Origin: VAZQ01 sp963841705
GTDB taxonomy: Bacteria; Pseudomonadota; Alphaproteobacteria; Rhizobiales; Xanthobacteraceae
NCBI GenBank assembly: GCA_963841705.1
Contig: CAWJDY010000003.1
Location: forward strand, 1-64,000
Direction of reading: 5' to 3'
DNA length: 64,000 bases
Part shown: positions 51,055 to 59,795 of the stretch, piece by piece
Numbering within the stretch: position 1 is the first letter of the stretch
How the letters are laid out: each line of letters begins with the position of its first letter
Position numbers and translations under genes: made by a program
The notes under the pieces: generated by a model
What the model was told of the DNA's origin: nothing
The model's database searches: none
Seen by the model: the letters and a program-made list of their open reading frames with translations, nothing else

Positions 51055-52860
51055 ATGGCCGACTACTATCCCCTGATTGCACGCGCCGTCGCCGGCCTCG
51101 AGAAGAACAATGGCGAGAACCGCCGGGCATTGTATGAGCGCGCGCGCGGCGCTTTGCTGGCGCAGCTTCGCAGTGTCACGCCAGCGCTGAACGAATCCGA
51201 CATCACCCGCGAGCGTCTCGCGCTTGAGGAGTCGATCCGCAAGGTGGAGGCGGAGTCTGCTCGCAAGTTCACCGGCAGCGCGCGCCAGCCACCGCCGCCG
51301 AGAATTCGGCCGATCGAACCGCACCGCCCGGAGGAAGTGCGGGAGAATTCTGCGCCGCCGCGTCGCCCTGTGGCTCCTCCCGCAGAGCCGTCGCAGGAAG
51401 CGCGGCTTGACGGAGCACGGCGACCCTGGGGCCCGCTGCCCTCGTTGAAGCCGGTCGTATCTTCGCCTGTCCTGCCGCGGGCGGCGACAGCAGAACAGCG
51501 GCAGCCTGACCTCGATCTCCCCGAGCATCCACTGCCGCCTGAGCAGCGTGCACCGACGGCGCCTCTTGCGCTGCGGCGCCCCGCCGGTGAACGGCCGCCC
51601 ATAGCCCGCACCGGGAAAGAATTAGGCAACGTCCTGCCCCGCATCAACGACCTGCCGGAGGCGTTTCCACCAGCGGAGAATCGGCCGCGCGAGCCTTATC
51701 CTCCGCCCCCGATTGTCGACCTCGATCGGGCACAGCGCTTCCGGGGCCGCCACGAGGAGCGCTTTCAAGAGCGTGGGGAAGAGCGGGTGCAAGAGCGCAC
51801 TTTCGATCGTGCGCAGGATCGTGCCCCAGCACCGGACCGTCCCCCAGTCCTTCGCAGCGAGCTAGGGATGTCCGAGCCCGAGGCGCCGGCAAAGGACGCA
51901 TTCGAGCCGGTGCAAGAATCCTACTCGCTAGATGATTTTTCCGAGCCGATGCTGGAATCATCATTTGTGCTGGACGATGCCCATCCGGTCTCCGGAATGC
52001 CCCGGCACATTCCGCCTCCTCCCGAGGAGGAGTCCCAACTCGCGCAAATGGCGGCGAGCGCCCGGGAATGGCTGGCATGGCGTCCCAGTCGTGAGTTGCT
52101 CAGAGGCATGTCGGTCGGCGCGGCGGCTCTGGCCGTTCTGGGCGTCCTGGCTTGGCAGTGGCCGAATATGGTCCAGTTCTATCGTGGCATGCGGTCGCCG
52201 CCGGCCGAGACCGCGCGCGAGACGCCGATTGCCGCGACACGGTCAAAGATCACAGACCGAATCGAGCCCGGCACGCAATCCGCTTCCGCCCCTTCGCCGG
52301 GGGCGCAGACAGGTGCCGCAGTCGCGCAGAAGGTAGTCCTCTATGAGGAGGACCCTTCCGATCCAAATGGCAAACGCTTCGTTGGCTCCGCCATCTGGCG
52401 GACGGAGACGGTGACCCCGGGGCCTGGGCAGCCGCCGGAATTGGCGATCCGGGCGGACGTTGAAGTGCCGGAGCGCAAGCTGGCCATGACCTGGTCGCTG
52501 CGCCGCAACACCGACAAGTCCCTGCCGGCGAGCCATACGGTGGAGATCATCTTCAAGCTGCCGGCGGAGTTTCCTGCCGGTGGGATTTCCAACGTTCCGG
52601 GCATTCTGATGAAGCAGGCGGAACAAACGCGCGGCACGCCGCTTGCGGGACTTGCAGTGAAGGTGACGAGCGGATTCTTCCTGATCGGGCTTTCCAGCGT
52701 CGAGGCCGACAGGGAGCGTAATCTTCAGCTGCTCAAGGACCGCGCCTGGTTCGATATCCCGGTGGTCTACAACAACAATCGCAGGGCCATTCTGGCCATG
52801 GAAAAAGGCACACCGGGCGAGCGTGTCTTCGCCGAGGCCTTCAAGGTCTGGAAGCAATAA
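51055..52860 (+). CDS. proline-rich single-pass membrane protein of unknown function
   Basis: The product of about 601 residues has four parts. Residues 1-80 are helical (ADYYPLIARAVAGLEKNNGE, ALYERARGALLAQLRSVTPA). About residues 80-320 are disordered and proline- and arginine-rich, including repeats such as RFQERGEERVQERTFDRAQD. A transmembrane helix follows near residue 355 (GMSVGAAALAVLGVLAWQWP). The last 190 residues form an extracytoplasmic domain with VVLYEEDPSDPNGKRFVGSA and GVKVTSGFFLIGL-like sequence. I recall the same gene after purA in relatives, but no function is known. ATG 51055 is preferred to ATG 51040. Confidence 0.8.
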   Translation: MADYYPLIARAVAGLEKNNGENRRALYERARGALLAQLRSVTPALNESDITRERLALEESIRKVEAESARKFTGSARQPPPPRIRPIEPHRPEEVRENSAPPRRPVAPPAEPSQEARLDGARRPWGPLPSLKPVVSSPVLPRAATAEQRQPDLDLPEHPLPPEQRAPTAPLALRRPAGERPPIARTGKELGNVLPRINDLPEAFPPAENRPREPYPPPPIVDLDRAQRFRGRHEERFQERGEERVQERTFDRAQDRAPAPDRPPVLRSELGMSEPEAPAKDAFEPVQESYSLDDFSEPMLESSFVLDDAHPVSGMPRHIPPPPEEESQLAQMAASAREWLAWRPSRELLRGMSVGAAALAVLGVLAWQWPNMVQFYRGMRSPPAETARETPIAATRSKITDRIEPGTQSASAPSPGAQTGAAVAQKVVLYEEDPSDPNGKRFVGSAIWRTETVTPGPGQPPELAIRADVEVPERKLAMTWSLRRNTDKSLPASHTVEIIFKLPAEFPAGGISNVPGILMKQAEQTRGTPLAGLAVKVTSGFFLIGLSSVEADRERNLQLLKDRAWFDIPVVYNNNRRAILAMEKGTPGERVFAEAFKVWKQ

Positions 52861-52868
52861 GGTCAACC

Positions 52869-53000
52869 TCTCGGTTGTCCTGCCCCGCATGATGTGGGAC
52901 ATCCAGTAATCTCGACCGTGGCAGGTCGAGCGCAAGGCATCCCAAACCGGATGTTCAGTGGTTACTGGATCGTCCGCATACGCGGACGATGACGACCGAG
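52869..53000. repeat. composite palindromic repeat (ATTACTGGATCG type)
   Basis: The element starts CTCGGTTGTCCTGCCC and ends with GATGACGACCGAG, so its ends are a near-perfect 10-bp inverted repeat. Inside are CCAGTAA and TTACTGG in inverted orientation and the hairpin CGTCCG-CATA-CGCGGACG. TTACTGGATCG...CGATGACGA is a very widespread Hyphomicrobiales repeat in my memory. It lies between the purA-side membrane-protein gene and mutL and could fold into a long stem that separates the convergent transcripts. Confidence 0.8.
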
Positions 53001-53053
53001 AATATGGTAAGCTCAGCGCGAGGTGAGCACGAAGCTTGATATGCCCCGTTGCG

Positions 53054-54877
53054 TCACCGCCGCCCGAATAGACGCTCGATGTCGCCGAGCTTGAGCTCCA
53101 CGTAGGTGGGGCGGCCGTGGTTGCATTGGCCGGAATTGGCCGTTGCTTCCATCTCACGCAACAGCGAATTCATCTCCTCGGCCTTGAGCCGGCGTCCGGC
53201 GCGCACCGAGCCATGGCAGGCCATGGTCGCGGCCACGTGCATGAGGCGGCGCTCCAGCGGCAGCGCGTCGTCCCATTCCTCCATATGCTCGGCAAGATCG
53301 CGCAGGAGCGCGCGGGCATCGATCTCTCCAAGCAGCGATGGGGTCTCGCGCACCGCAACCGCGCCCGGCCCGAACGGTTCGATCGAAAGCCCGTAGCGCA
53401 GAAGCTCGGGCGCGCGTGCGAGCAGCCGCTCGACGGAAACCTCGTCGAGCTCCACGATTTCCGGAATGAGCAGGATCTGCCGCGCCACGCCGGACTGCGC
53501 CAGCGCTGCTTTGAGCCGCTCGTATACGATCCGCTCATGCGCGGCGTGCTGATCGACAATGACGAGCCCGTCGCGGGTCTGGGTCACGATGTAGGTTTCA
53601 TGCACTTGTGCCCGCGCGGCACCGAGAGGCCGCTCTATCAGGTCGGCCACGCGCTCGATTGCATCGGTTCGCAGGTCGGCGGATGGATCGCCCGCGTCGA
53701 AGGCGGCTTGTGCGGGCTCCGCCAGCCCGACCGGCGAAGCCCCCAACCGCAGGCCTGATAAACCTTCGCGCTCCAGCGGCCGCGCGTGCGAGCGCCGCCA
53801 ATCCCATCCGCTGCGCGGCGTCATATTGTCGGGCCGAAGCGCGGCGCCCGCGGCGGCGCCCCCGCTCGTGGCCGCGCGCCGGCCTTCCCGCTGCAGCGCC
53901 TCCTGCAGCGCGCGAAACAGGAAACTGCGCACCAGTCCCGCATCGCGAAAGCGCACCTCCGCCTTGGCGGGGTGCACGTTCACGTCCACCTCGCGCGGAG
54001 ATACGGTGACGAACAGCGCGACGACGGGGTGCCGGTCGCGGGGCAGATAATCGGCGTAGGCGGCGCGCACCACGCCCATGAGGAGCTTGTCGCGTACGGG
54101 GCGGCTGTTCACGAAAAGATATTGTCCGAGTGAGTTGGCACGGCTGTGGGTCGGCAGCGCAGCGAAACCCTCGACCGCAAGCTTCTCGCTCGCGCCGCCG
54201 ACCTCGACCGCATTGGCGCGGAACTCGGGCCCCAGAATATCGGCAAGGCGTGCGAGCCGCCCGGCCGGACCGGGCAGCCGAGCGGACCAAGTGGCGGGCG
54301 CGCGTTCTTCACCCGCAAGGGTGAAGGCAACGTCCGGCCGGCTCATGCCGAGGCGGCGGACGACTTCGCGAATGGCCTCGCCCTCGCTGCGGTCGCTGCG
54401 GAGGAACTTGAGCCGCGCCGGCGTGGCAAAGAAGAGATCGCGCACGTCGACCTTGGTCCCTTGCCCCAGCGCCGCGGGCTTGAGCTCGGATTTTCTTCCA
54501 GCGTCGACGCCGATCGCCCAGGCATGCGGCTCATCCGCATGGCGGGTTGTGATCGTAAGCCGCGCCACCGCGCCGATCGAGGGCAATGCCTCGCCGCGAA
54601 AGCCCAACGTGCGAATATCGAGGAGATCGTCTTCGGGAAGCTTGGATGTGGCGTGGCGCTCGACCGCGAGCGCAAGATCGGCGGCGGTCATTCCGGTGCC
54701 GTCGTCGGTAACCTGGATCAGACGACGCCCTCCGCCGTCGGTGAGAACGTCGATGCACGAGCCGCCCGCGTCGAGCGCGTTCTCGATGAGCTCCTTGACC
54801 ACGCTCGCAGGCCGCTCCACCACCTCGCCGGCGGCGATGCGGTTCGCGACGCTTTCCGAGAGTTGGCGAACGGGCAT
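53054..54877 (-). CDS. mutL: DNA mismatch repair protein MutL
   Basis: MutL links mismatch recognition by MutS to strand incision. The 607-residue protein starts at ATG 54877, PVRQLSESVANRIAAGEVVE, and has the GHKL ATPase motifs ELIENALDAGGSCIDV, VTDDGTGMTAADLALAVERH and TLGFRGEALPSIGAVAR. Its C-terminal domain keeps the endonuclease motif DQHAAHERIVYE, MACHGSVRAGRRL and CNHGRPTYVEL, so it is probably a nicking-type MutL as expected without MutH. A TTG two codons upstream is less likely. mutS is not in the window. Confidence 0.95.
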   Translation of the reverse strand: MPVRQLSESVANRIAAGEVVERPASVVKELIENALDAGGSCIDVLTDGGGRRLIQVTDDGTGMTAADLALAVERHATSKLPEDDLLDIRTLGFRGEALPSIGAVARLTITTRHADEPHAWAIGVDAGRKSELKPAALGQGTKVDVRDLFFATPARLKFLRSDRSEGEAIREVVRRLGMSRPDVAFTLAGEERAPATWSARLPGPAGRLARLADILGPEFRANAVEVGGASEKLAVEGFAALPTHSRANSLGQYLFVNSRPVRDKLLMGVVRAAYADYLPRDRHPVVALFVTVSPREVDVNVHPAKAEVRFRDAGLVRSFLFRALQEALQREGRRAATSGGAAAGAALRPDNMTPRSGWDWRRSHARPLEREGLSGLRLGASPVGLAEPAQAAFDAGDPSADLRTDAIERVADLIERPLGAARAQVHETYIVTQTRDGLVIVDQHAAHERIVYERLKAALAQSGVARQILLIPEIVELDEVSVERLLARAPELLRYGLSIEPFGPGAVAVRETPSLLGEIDARALLRDLAEHMEEWDDALPLERRLMHVAATMACHGSVRAGRRLKAEEMNSLLREMEATANSGQCNHGRPTYVELKLGDIERLFGRR

Positions 54878-54935
54878 GGGCAAGAGGTCGGATTGTCCTG
54901 CGCAGTATACCGGAAGTTGGCAATTCGCGGGGTGC

Positions 54936-55032
54936 GTAGGGCGGATTAGGCGCTTGCGCCGTAATCCGCCGAGACGCGGCGGGTTACGTGGCCGATCTCG
55001 CCTGGGTGAGATCGGCCACTAACCCGCCCTAC
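54936..55032. repeat. nested palindromic element overlapping the arfB stop
   Basis: Outer arms GTAGGGCGGATTA (54936-54948) and TAACCCGCCCTAC (55020-55032) are inverted with one mismatch. Inside are GGCGCTTGCGCC, the pair GCGGATTA/TAATCCGC, and GGCCGATCTC with GAGATCGGCC. The whole can fold into a three-stem cruciform. The right arm provides the TAG stop of arfB (55029-55031). GTAGGGCGGATTA...TAATCCGCC is a familiar dispersed repeat of this group. Confidence 0.82.
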
Positions 55033-55451
55033 TCCAATTCGGGCCATCCCCGACGCAGACCCTTGATGGAGCCACGGTGCTTCTTCGATTGCAGTCTGCG
55101 CTCGCGCCCCCCTGCGGTCGGCTTGGTGGGCCGGCGAGGCAGAGGCGCAACCGCCGCTCGTTGGATCAGCGCGATCAGGCGGTCGAGCGCATCCTGGCGG
55201 TTGCGTTCCTGCGTGCGGTGGCGCTGCGCGGCGATTACCAGCACGCCCTCGCGCGTCAATCGCCGGCCGGCGAGCCGTTCGAGTCGTGTGCGCACGTCCT
55301 CGGGGAGATTCGGCGATCGACGTACATCGAAGCGCAGCTGCACCGCCGTTGCGAGCTTGTTGACATTCTGCCCGCCCGGCCCCGAGGCGCGGATGAATCG
55401 TTCTTCCACCTCCCGCTCGTCGATGCTGATCCCATGGTCGATCCGAATCAT
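55029..55451 (-). CDS. arfB: alternative ribosome-rescue factor ArfB (YaeJ)
   Basis: ArfB releases peptides from stalled ribosomes without a stop codon. The 140-residue protein has the release-factor GGQ motif in RFIRASGPGGQNVNKLATAV and a basic C-terminal tail (GGRERRLQSKKHRGSIKGLR) that enters the mRNA channel. The length is normal. ATG 55451 starts IRIDHGISIDEREVEERF, as in the family. The last codons and the TAG stop fall in a palindromic repeat, so the tail end may have been altered by it. Confidence 0.92.
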   Translation of the reverse strand: MIRIDHGISIDEREVEERFIRASGPGGQNVNKLATAVQLRFDVRRSPNLPEDVRTRLERLAGRRLTREGVLVIAAQRHRTQERNRQDALDRLIALIQRAAVAPLPRRPTKPTAGGRERRLQSKKHRGSIKGLRRGWPELE

Positions 55452-55490
55452 GCGCGACCAAGGTGAGCCACTGCTCGATGCGAGGCAAGC

Positions 55491-56543
55491 TCACGGCTTG
55501 TCGAAGACCATCACCTTGGAAATGAACACCTTGGCATTGGGGCGAGGAGCGAGGCCGCATGCCTTTGCGAGCGCGTCGAAATCCTCACGCAAATAACTGG
55601 TGTAGTAAGGCTCGTGAAAATTCTGCGGAAAGCGTTCGAGCATGCCGTCGTAGTCCGGTCGATCGCCGGTCTGCAGCAAATCCACGATGACAAGGCGGCC
55701 GCCGCGCTTGAGCACGCGCGCAAACTCGCGAAAGATCCCGCGACGGACCTTGGGGGGCAGCTCATGAAACATGAAAATGCTGGCAACGGCGTCCTGGCTC
55801 TCGGTGGCAAAGGGAATTGATTCGGCGTTCGCGACCAGGAGATGGAGCCAGCCCCAGCGCCGCAAGTGCTGCCGTGCCTCGGCAATGTAGGCCTCAGACA
55901 TATCCAGTCCGACGGCCGGAAGGCGCGGCCATGCCTGCTTGACGAAATCGAGGAAGCGCCCAGTGCCGCAGCCAACGTCGAGGAACTGGAGGCGCCGCTG
56001 GTCGCGGCCGGCAAAAAGCTCATGCAACGCCGGCAGTGCCTGCCGCCGGATTGCGTTGGCGGTGCCTTTGAACAACACCTCCACCTGGGTGTCGTAGCGC
56101 TGGGCGGAGTCCCGCGTCATCCAGCCGCCGGTCTGAAAATGAAAATTCTGCAGATAATAATCCGGCCGCCTGCCGCGCAGGTCTGCGCTGCGTACGTCGC
56201 GATACCCGCGCCTCTCGCGCCTGCGATGGATGGCCGGCAGGTCGGTAAAAAACAATCGCGAACGGTTGAGCAGGATGGGCCACGAGCCGTCGTGATCGGC
56301 GGGCAGCGGATAGATCCCGGCTTCCACATTGGCGATGTCCTGGCGAAAGAGCTTCGCCATCTCCGCGTAGAGCCGCTTGTCGGAGGAGGGCGCCTGTGAC
56401 CGGGGTTGGCCCTGGCTTCTGCGGGATTGACCCTGCGACAGCCGCCGCATGATGGTGCCATGCCCGAGGTACCATGCCACGCGCGGGAACTGGGTGGCGC
56501 CATACGCCAACCGGATGGCGAAGCTGGAAACCGGATCTGCCAT
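55491..56543 (-). CDS. class I SAM-dependent methyltransferase
   Basis: The 350-residue protein has a methyltransferase core in its second half: motif I QFLDVGCGTGRFLDFVKQAW, VGLDMSEAYIAEARQHLRRW, and the post-I part FATESQDAVASIFMFHELPP with RGIFREFARVLKRGGRLVIV. The first 150 residues are an unusual extension rich in arginine (RRERRGYRDVRSADLRGRRP) that includes a conserved-looking NFHFQTGGWMTRDSAQRYD. Its substrate is unknown; ubiquinone-type methyltransferases share the fold. It is 3 bp downstream of the substrate-binding-protein gene on the same strand. Confidence 0.86.
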   Translation of the reverse strand: MADPVSSFAIRLAYGATQFPRVAWYLGHGTIMRRLSQGQSRRSQGQPRSQAPSSDKRLYAEMAKLFRQDIANVEAGIYPLPADHDGSWPILLNRSRLFFTDLPAIHRRRERRGYRDVRSADLRGRRPDYYLQNFHFQTGGWMTRDSAQRYDTQVEVLFKGTANAIRRQALPALHELFAGRDQRRLQFLDVGCGTGRFLDFVKQAWPRLPAVGLDMSEAYIAEARQHLRRWGWLHLLVANAESIPFATESQDAVASIFMFHELPPKVRRGIFREFARVLKRGGRLVIVDLLQTGDRPDYDGMLERFPQNFHEPYYTSYLREDFDALAKACGLAPRPNAKVFISKVMVFDKP

Positions 56544-56546
56544 CCG

Positions 56547-57536
56547 TCACGACTTTGGATGCGGCAGGAACTTGTTGGTGTAGACCTTGTCGAGGTCCAC
56601 CGGCTCCTTGAGCAGGTCGACATCGATCAGCGCCTTCTGCAGCGACTCCCATCCGCCGCGATCGGAATGGCCGATCCCGTTCTTCTGCGCATCCGGGCTG
56701 TCAAGCAGGCTCAGCACCGCCGGCAGCTTGAGCTTGTTGTATTTGTTATCGAGCGTAGGCTGCGCCTTGATCGTGAGCGCAAACGCCTCGTCCGGGTGCG
56801 CCTTGGCATACTCCCAGCCGTGCACGAACGCACGGGTGAAACGCGCCACCAAGTCCGGCTTCTTCTCGATGGTGGCTGCATTCACGATCAGGCTGGAGCT
56901 ATACATGGGGAGCCCGACGTCGCGGAACAGGATCCAATCCATGTCGATCCCCTCGGCAATGGGACGGATCCCGTCGTTGAAGAAGAAGGCGACGCCGGCA
57001 TCGATGCGCCCTGCAATGATCAGCTGCGCGACTGCGAGATCGGCGGGAACCTGGATGATCTTGCTGGTATCGATGTGGTTTATCTTCGCCACGACCTGCC
57101 ACTGTCGCTCAACCGCGCTCTTGAGCTGCAGCCCCAGCTGCTTGCCGTAGAGGTCGGTGAGCTTCTTGATCCCGGTGCTTTTGGGGAACACGATCGCGGT
57201 CGGGCTGCTCTGCAGGATGACTGCCGTCGTGACCACCGGCAGCGCGCGCGAATAGGCGAGCATGGCCTGATCGGCGGTGGCATAGCCGAAATCGACATCG
57301 CCGGTGCCGACCAGCTTGACCGTTACGCTCGATCCCTCGCCGGGAAGAATGTGGACGTCCAGGTTCTCGTCCTTGAAGAATCCTTTCTCCTGGGCGACCC
57401 AGATGCCGGAATGCTCGCTGCCGAAAACCCAATCGAGCCGCAGCCCCACTTTGTCTTGTGCTTTCGCCGGGCTTGTGAGCGCTGCTATCCCTACAGCAAG
57501 AGCCGCCGCCTGAAGAACAATTCGTGCTCTGTTCAT
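56547..57536 (-). CDS. NMT1/THI5-like ABC substrate-binding protein
   Basis: The 329-residue protein has a signal peptide (NRARIVLQAAALAVGIAALT) cleaved near SPAKAQ. The mature part opens KVGLRLDWVFGSEHSGIWVA and QEKGFFKDENLDVHI, then GTGDVDFGYATADQAMLAYS and PTAIVFPKSTGIKKLTDLYG, the NMT1/ThiY-like pattern of proteins binding pyrimidine-like or aromatic compounds. The matching ATPase and permease lie divergently at 58989-60571, with a dioxygenase gene between. The gene follows that dioxygenase on the minus strand. Confidence 0.88.
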   Translation of the reverse strand: MNRARIVLQAAALAVGIAALTSPAKAQDKVGLRLDWVFGSEHSGIWVAQEKGFFKDENLDVHILPGEGSSVTVKLVGTGDVDFGYATADQAMLAYSRALPVVTTAVILQSSPTAIVFPKSTGIKKLTDLYGKQLGLQLKSAVERQWQVVAKINHIDTSKIIQVPADLAVAQLIIAGRIDAGVAFFFNDGIRPIAEGIDMDWILFRDVGLPMYSSSLIVNAATIEKKPDLVARFTRAFVHGWEYAKAHPDEAFALTIKAQPTLDNKYNKLKLPAVLSLLDSPDAQKNGIGHSDRGGWESLQKALIDVDLLKEPVDLDKVYTNKFLPHPKS

Positions 57537-57648
57537 CTCACACCTCGGTTTCATGACCGTAGCAGCCCGCATGAGCGCAGCGATATGCGGGTCGCGCATC
57601 GCCGCCCGTGCCCCCGGATATCGCTTCGCTCATCCGGGCTACACTTGC

Positions 57649-58719
57649 TCAAGCAACGGCGGCGGCCTGCTGCTCCGCTGTTGGCTCCGGGCGCACACCG
57701 CGCGCCGCCAGAATCTTGGCGCGCCAATGCGCCCCCGCGGTCGTAGGCGGGTAGCGCGGCGGGTTGCCCGGGCCGGTGCAGCTCTCGAGACATCGCACCT
57801 CCACGTCGTAGTTCGGCACCTGGAAAAAGGCCACCGACATGCGGGTCGTGTTGGCTCGCACCGCTTCCGGCGGGTTGACCACGCGATGGAGGGTCGAGAC
57901 CCAGCGGTCGTTGGTCCACCGCATCAGCATGTCGCCGATATTGACCACGAAACCGTTCGGGATGTTCGGCACGTCGATCCAGCTGCCGCCGCGGCGCACG
58001 ACCTGAAGCCCGCCCGGCGCCTCCTCGGTGCGCAGGATGGTGAACCCGCCGTAATCGGAATGCGCGCCCGCCCGGATTTGTCGCGGCAGCGGCGCGACCG
58101 GCTGTGCCGGATAGAAATTGAGCCGCATGGTGCTGACGTGGCGGTCGATCTTGTCGGCGAAGAAGTCTTCGGGAAGATCAAGCGCCAGCGCAAACATGCC
58201 TGCGAGTCGCCCAGCCAGCCCCTCCATCGTCTGCCAATAGGCGGTCACCGCCGCGCGAAAGCCGGCAGGGCGATGCGGCCACAGATTGGGATGGAAATGG
58301 ATCGGCCCATACCCGGCGGTCCAGTGGGGGGCCTTGCCCGGATCGAGCGGGCCGATGGCGAAGCTTTCCTGCAGGTCGGGGGGCACGTCGCTTGCGAGCG
58401 TGTTGCCCAGGCTCTGATCGGAAAGGCTGTTGTAGCCGCGGCTCACTCCGGGGGCGGGACGGCCGACCTCCATCTTCTCCTCGCGCGGCAGCGCGAAGAA
58501 GGCGCGGCCCTCGCGATAGATGGCCGCAATCAACGCGTCGTCCACGCCGTGACCCACAATGCCGAAAAAGCCGACGTCCTCGCACGCGCTCGCGATCGCT
58601 TCGACGACACCGCGCTTGCCGCTGCCTCCGGCCGCGAATGGAGCGAGGTCGATCACCGGAATTTCGGCATCGCTTGCTGCTGCGCGCTCGCGATCGGGAA
58701 CGAATTCATCGCTCGACAT
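57649..58719 (-). CDS. 2-oxoglutarate/Fe(II) dioxygenase (isopenicillin N synthase-like)
   Basis: The 356-residue protein is of the isopenicillin-N-synthase fold. The N-terminal DIOX_N part has EIPVIDLAPFAAGG and EDVGFFGIVGHGVDDALIAA. The catalytic part has the iron ligands HSD in AGAHSDYGGFTILRTEEAPG and His in RWVSTLHRVVNPPE, and the 2-oxoglutarate Arg in ANTTRMSVAFFQVPNYD (RxS). ATG 58719 fits the domain start; the frame is open upstream. It faces the ABC ATPase gene across a repeat and precedes the substrate-binding-protein gene, so it likely oxidises the imported compound. Confidence 0.9.
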   Translation of the reverse strand: MSSDEFVPDRERAAASDAEIPVIDLAPFAAGGSGKRGVVEAIASACEDVGFFGIVGHGVDDALIAAIYREGRAFFALPREEKMEVGRPAPGVSRGYNSLSDQSLGNTLASDVPPDLQESFAIGPLDPGKAPHWTAGYGPIHFHPNLWPHRPAGFRAAVTAYWQTMEGLAGRLAGMFALALDLPEDFFADKIDRHVSTMRLNFYPAQPVAPLPRQIRAGAHSDYGGFTILRTEEAPGGLQVVRRGGSWIDVPNIPNGFVVNIGDMLMRWTNDRWVSTLHRVVNPPEAVRANTTRMSVAFFQVPNYDVEVRCLESCTGPGNPPRYPPTTAGAHWRAKILAARGVRPEPTAEQQAAAVA

Positions 58720-58868
58720 GCTTTGCCTCTTCACTCTGCGCGGCGGCGCAAGTCGCGCAAAGGCGCGATGTTGCGGGGATTTCTTTCTTCTCCTATTGTG
58801 CTGGAAAATCCATCTTGTGACAAGCAAACGCATTGTCGCTTCTGTCATCATCATGCGTCACGTGCTTC

Positions 58869-58940
58869 GTAGGGGCGAGGCATTGCCTCGCCCTGCTTTG
58901 AGCATTCTGTGGCGCGGGCGACCCAATGGGTCGCCCCTAC
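58869..58940. repeat. double palindrome (GTAGGGGCGA type)
   Basis: GTAGGGGCGAGGCATTGCCTCGCCC (written as arms GGGCGAGGCA / TGCCTCGCCC) is followed after 20 bases by GGGCGACCCA-ATGGGTCGCCC. The outer arms GTAGGGGCGA and TCGCCCCTAC are also inverted. The left half matches the palindrome at 8204-8231. It lies in the region shared by two divergent promoters. Confidence 0.82.
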
Positions 58941-58988
58941 GAATGGCGTCTACGTGACGCATCGGCGACAGCAAACGCGGGCTCACCG

Positions 58989-59795
58989 GTGAACACGCTC
59001 CCAGCGATCGACATTCAAGATATCTCCGTGCGCTTTCGCACCCCCGACGGGCCCTTGCTCGCGTTGGAGCGCATCAGCGCCCACATCGAGCCGCGCTCAT
59101 TCCTCACCGTGGTGGGGCCCTCCGGTTGCGGCAAGACGACGCTCCTCAAAGTGCTTTCCGGCGTCTTGCTGCCGAGCGCGGGCGAGGTGTGCTTCGACGG
59201 CCGGCCGCTGAGAGAGGCGGCGATGACCGGGCACATCGGTTACGTGTTCCAGCGGCCGATGCTGCTGCCGTGGCGCACCGCGCTCGGCAACGTCATGCTC
59301 ACGATGGAGGTCACGCGCAAGGAGATGAGTTCGCAGGAGCGGCAAGCGGAGGCGCGCCGGTGGCTGGATATCGTGGGCCTGCGCGGCTTTGAGGAACGCC
59401 GTCCGCACGAGCTCTCCGGCGGCATGCAGCAGCGTGTATCCCTTGCCCGCGCGCTGGTGTTCCAGCCGCGCATCCTGCTCATGGATGAGCCGTTCGCCGC
59501 GCTCGACGAGATCACCCGCGAGGCCATGCAGGACGAGTTGCTGCGGCTGTGGTCGCGCCTCGACACCACCGTGGTCTTCATCACCCACAGCATTCCCGAA
59601 GCGGTGCTGCTGTCGGAGCGAATCCTGGTGCTGTCGGCGCGGCCAGGCCGCATCATCGAGACGATCGATGTCCCGTTCCCCCGACCGCGCACCGAGGCGA
59701 TCCGCGGCCTGCCGCGCTTTGCCGAGATCACGGAGCATATTCGCCGCCACTTGCGTGCGGGTCGCGCAGACATCGAAAGCCCTGAGCGATGTTGA
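58989..59795 (+). CDS. ABC transporter ATP-binding protein (nitrate/sulfonate/taurine type)
   Basis: The 268-residue ATPase has Walker A LTVVGPSGCGKTTLLKVLSG, the Q loop in GHIGYVFQRPMLLPWRTALG, signature HELSGGMQQRVSLARALVFQ, Walker B RILLMDEPFAALDEITREA and the H-loop FITHSIPEAVLLSERILVLS. It is of the SsuB/TauB/NrtD class that works with NMT1-type binding proteins. GTG 58989 is the best start. The permease ATG 59789 overlaps its end, so both are coupled. The binding protein is encoded on the other side of the divergent dioxygenase gene. Confidence 0.92.
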   Translation: MNTLPAIDIQDISVRFRTPDGPLLALERISAHIEPRSFLTVVGPSGCGKTTLLKVLSGVLLPSAGEVCFDGRPLREAAMTGHIGYVFQRPMLLPWRTALGNVMLTMEVTRKEMSSQERQAEARRWLDIVGLRGFEERRPHELSGGMQQRVSLARALVFQPRILLMDEPFAALDEITREAMQDELLRLWSRLDTTVVFITHSIPEAVLLSERILVLSARPGRIIETIDVPFPRPRTEAIRGLPRFAEITEHIRRHLRAGRADIESPERC

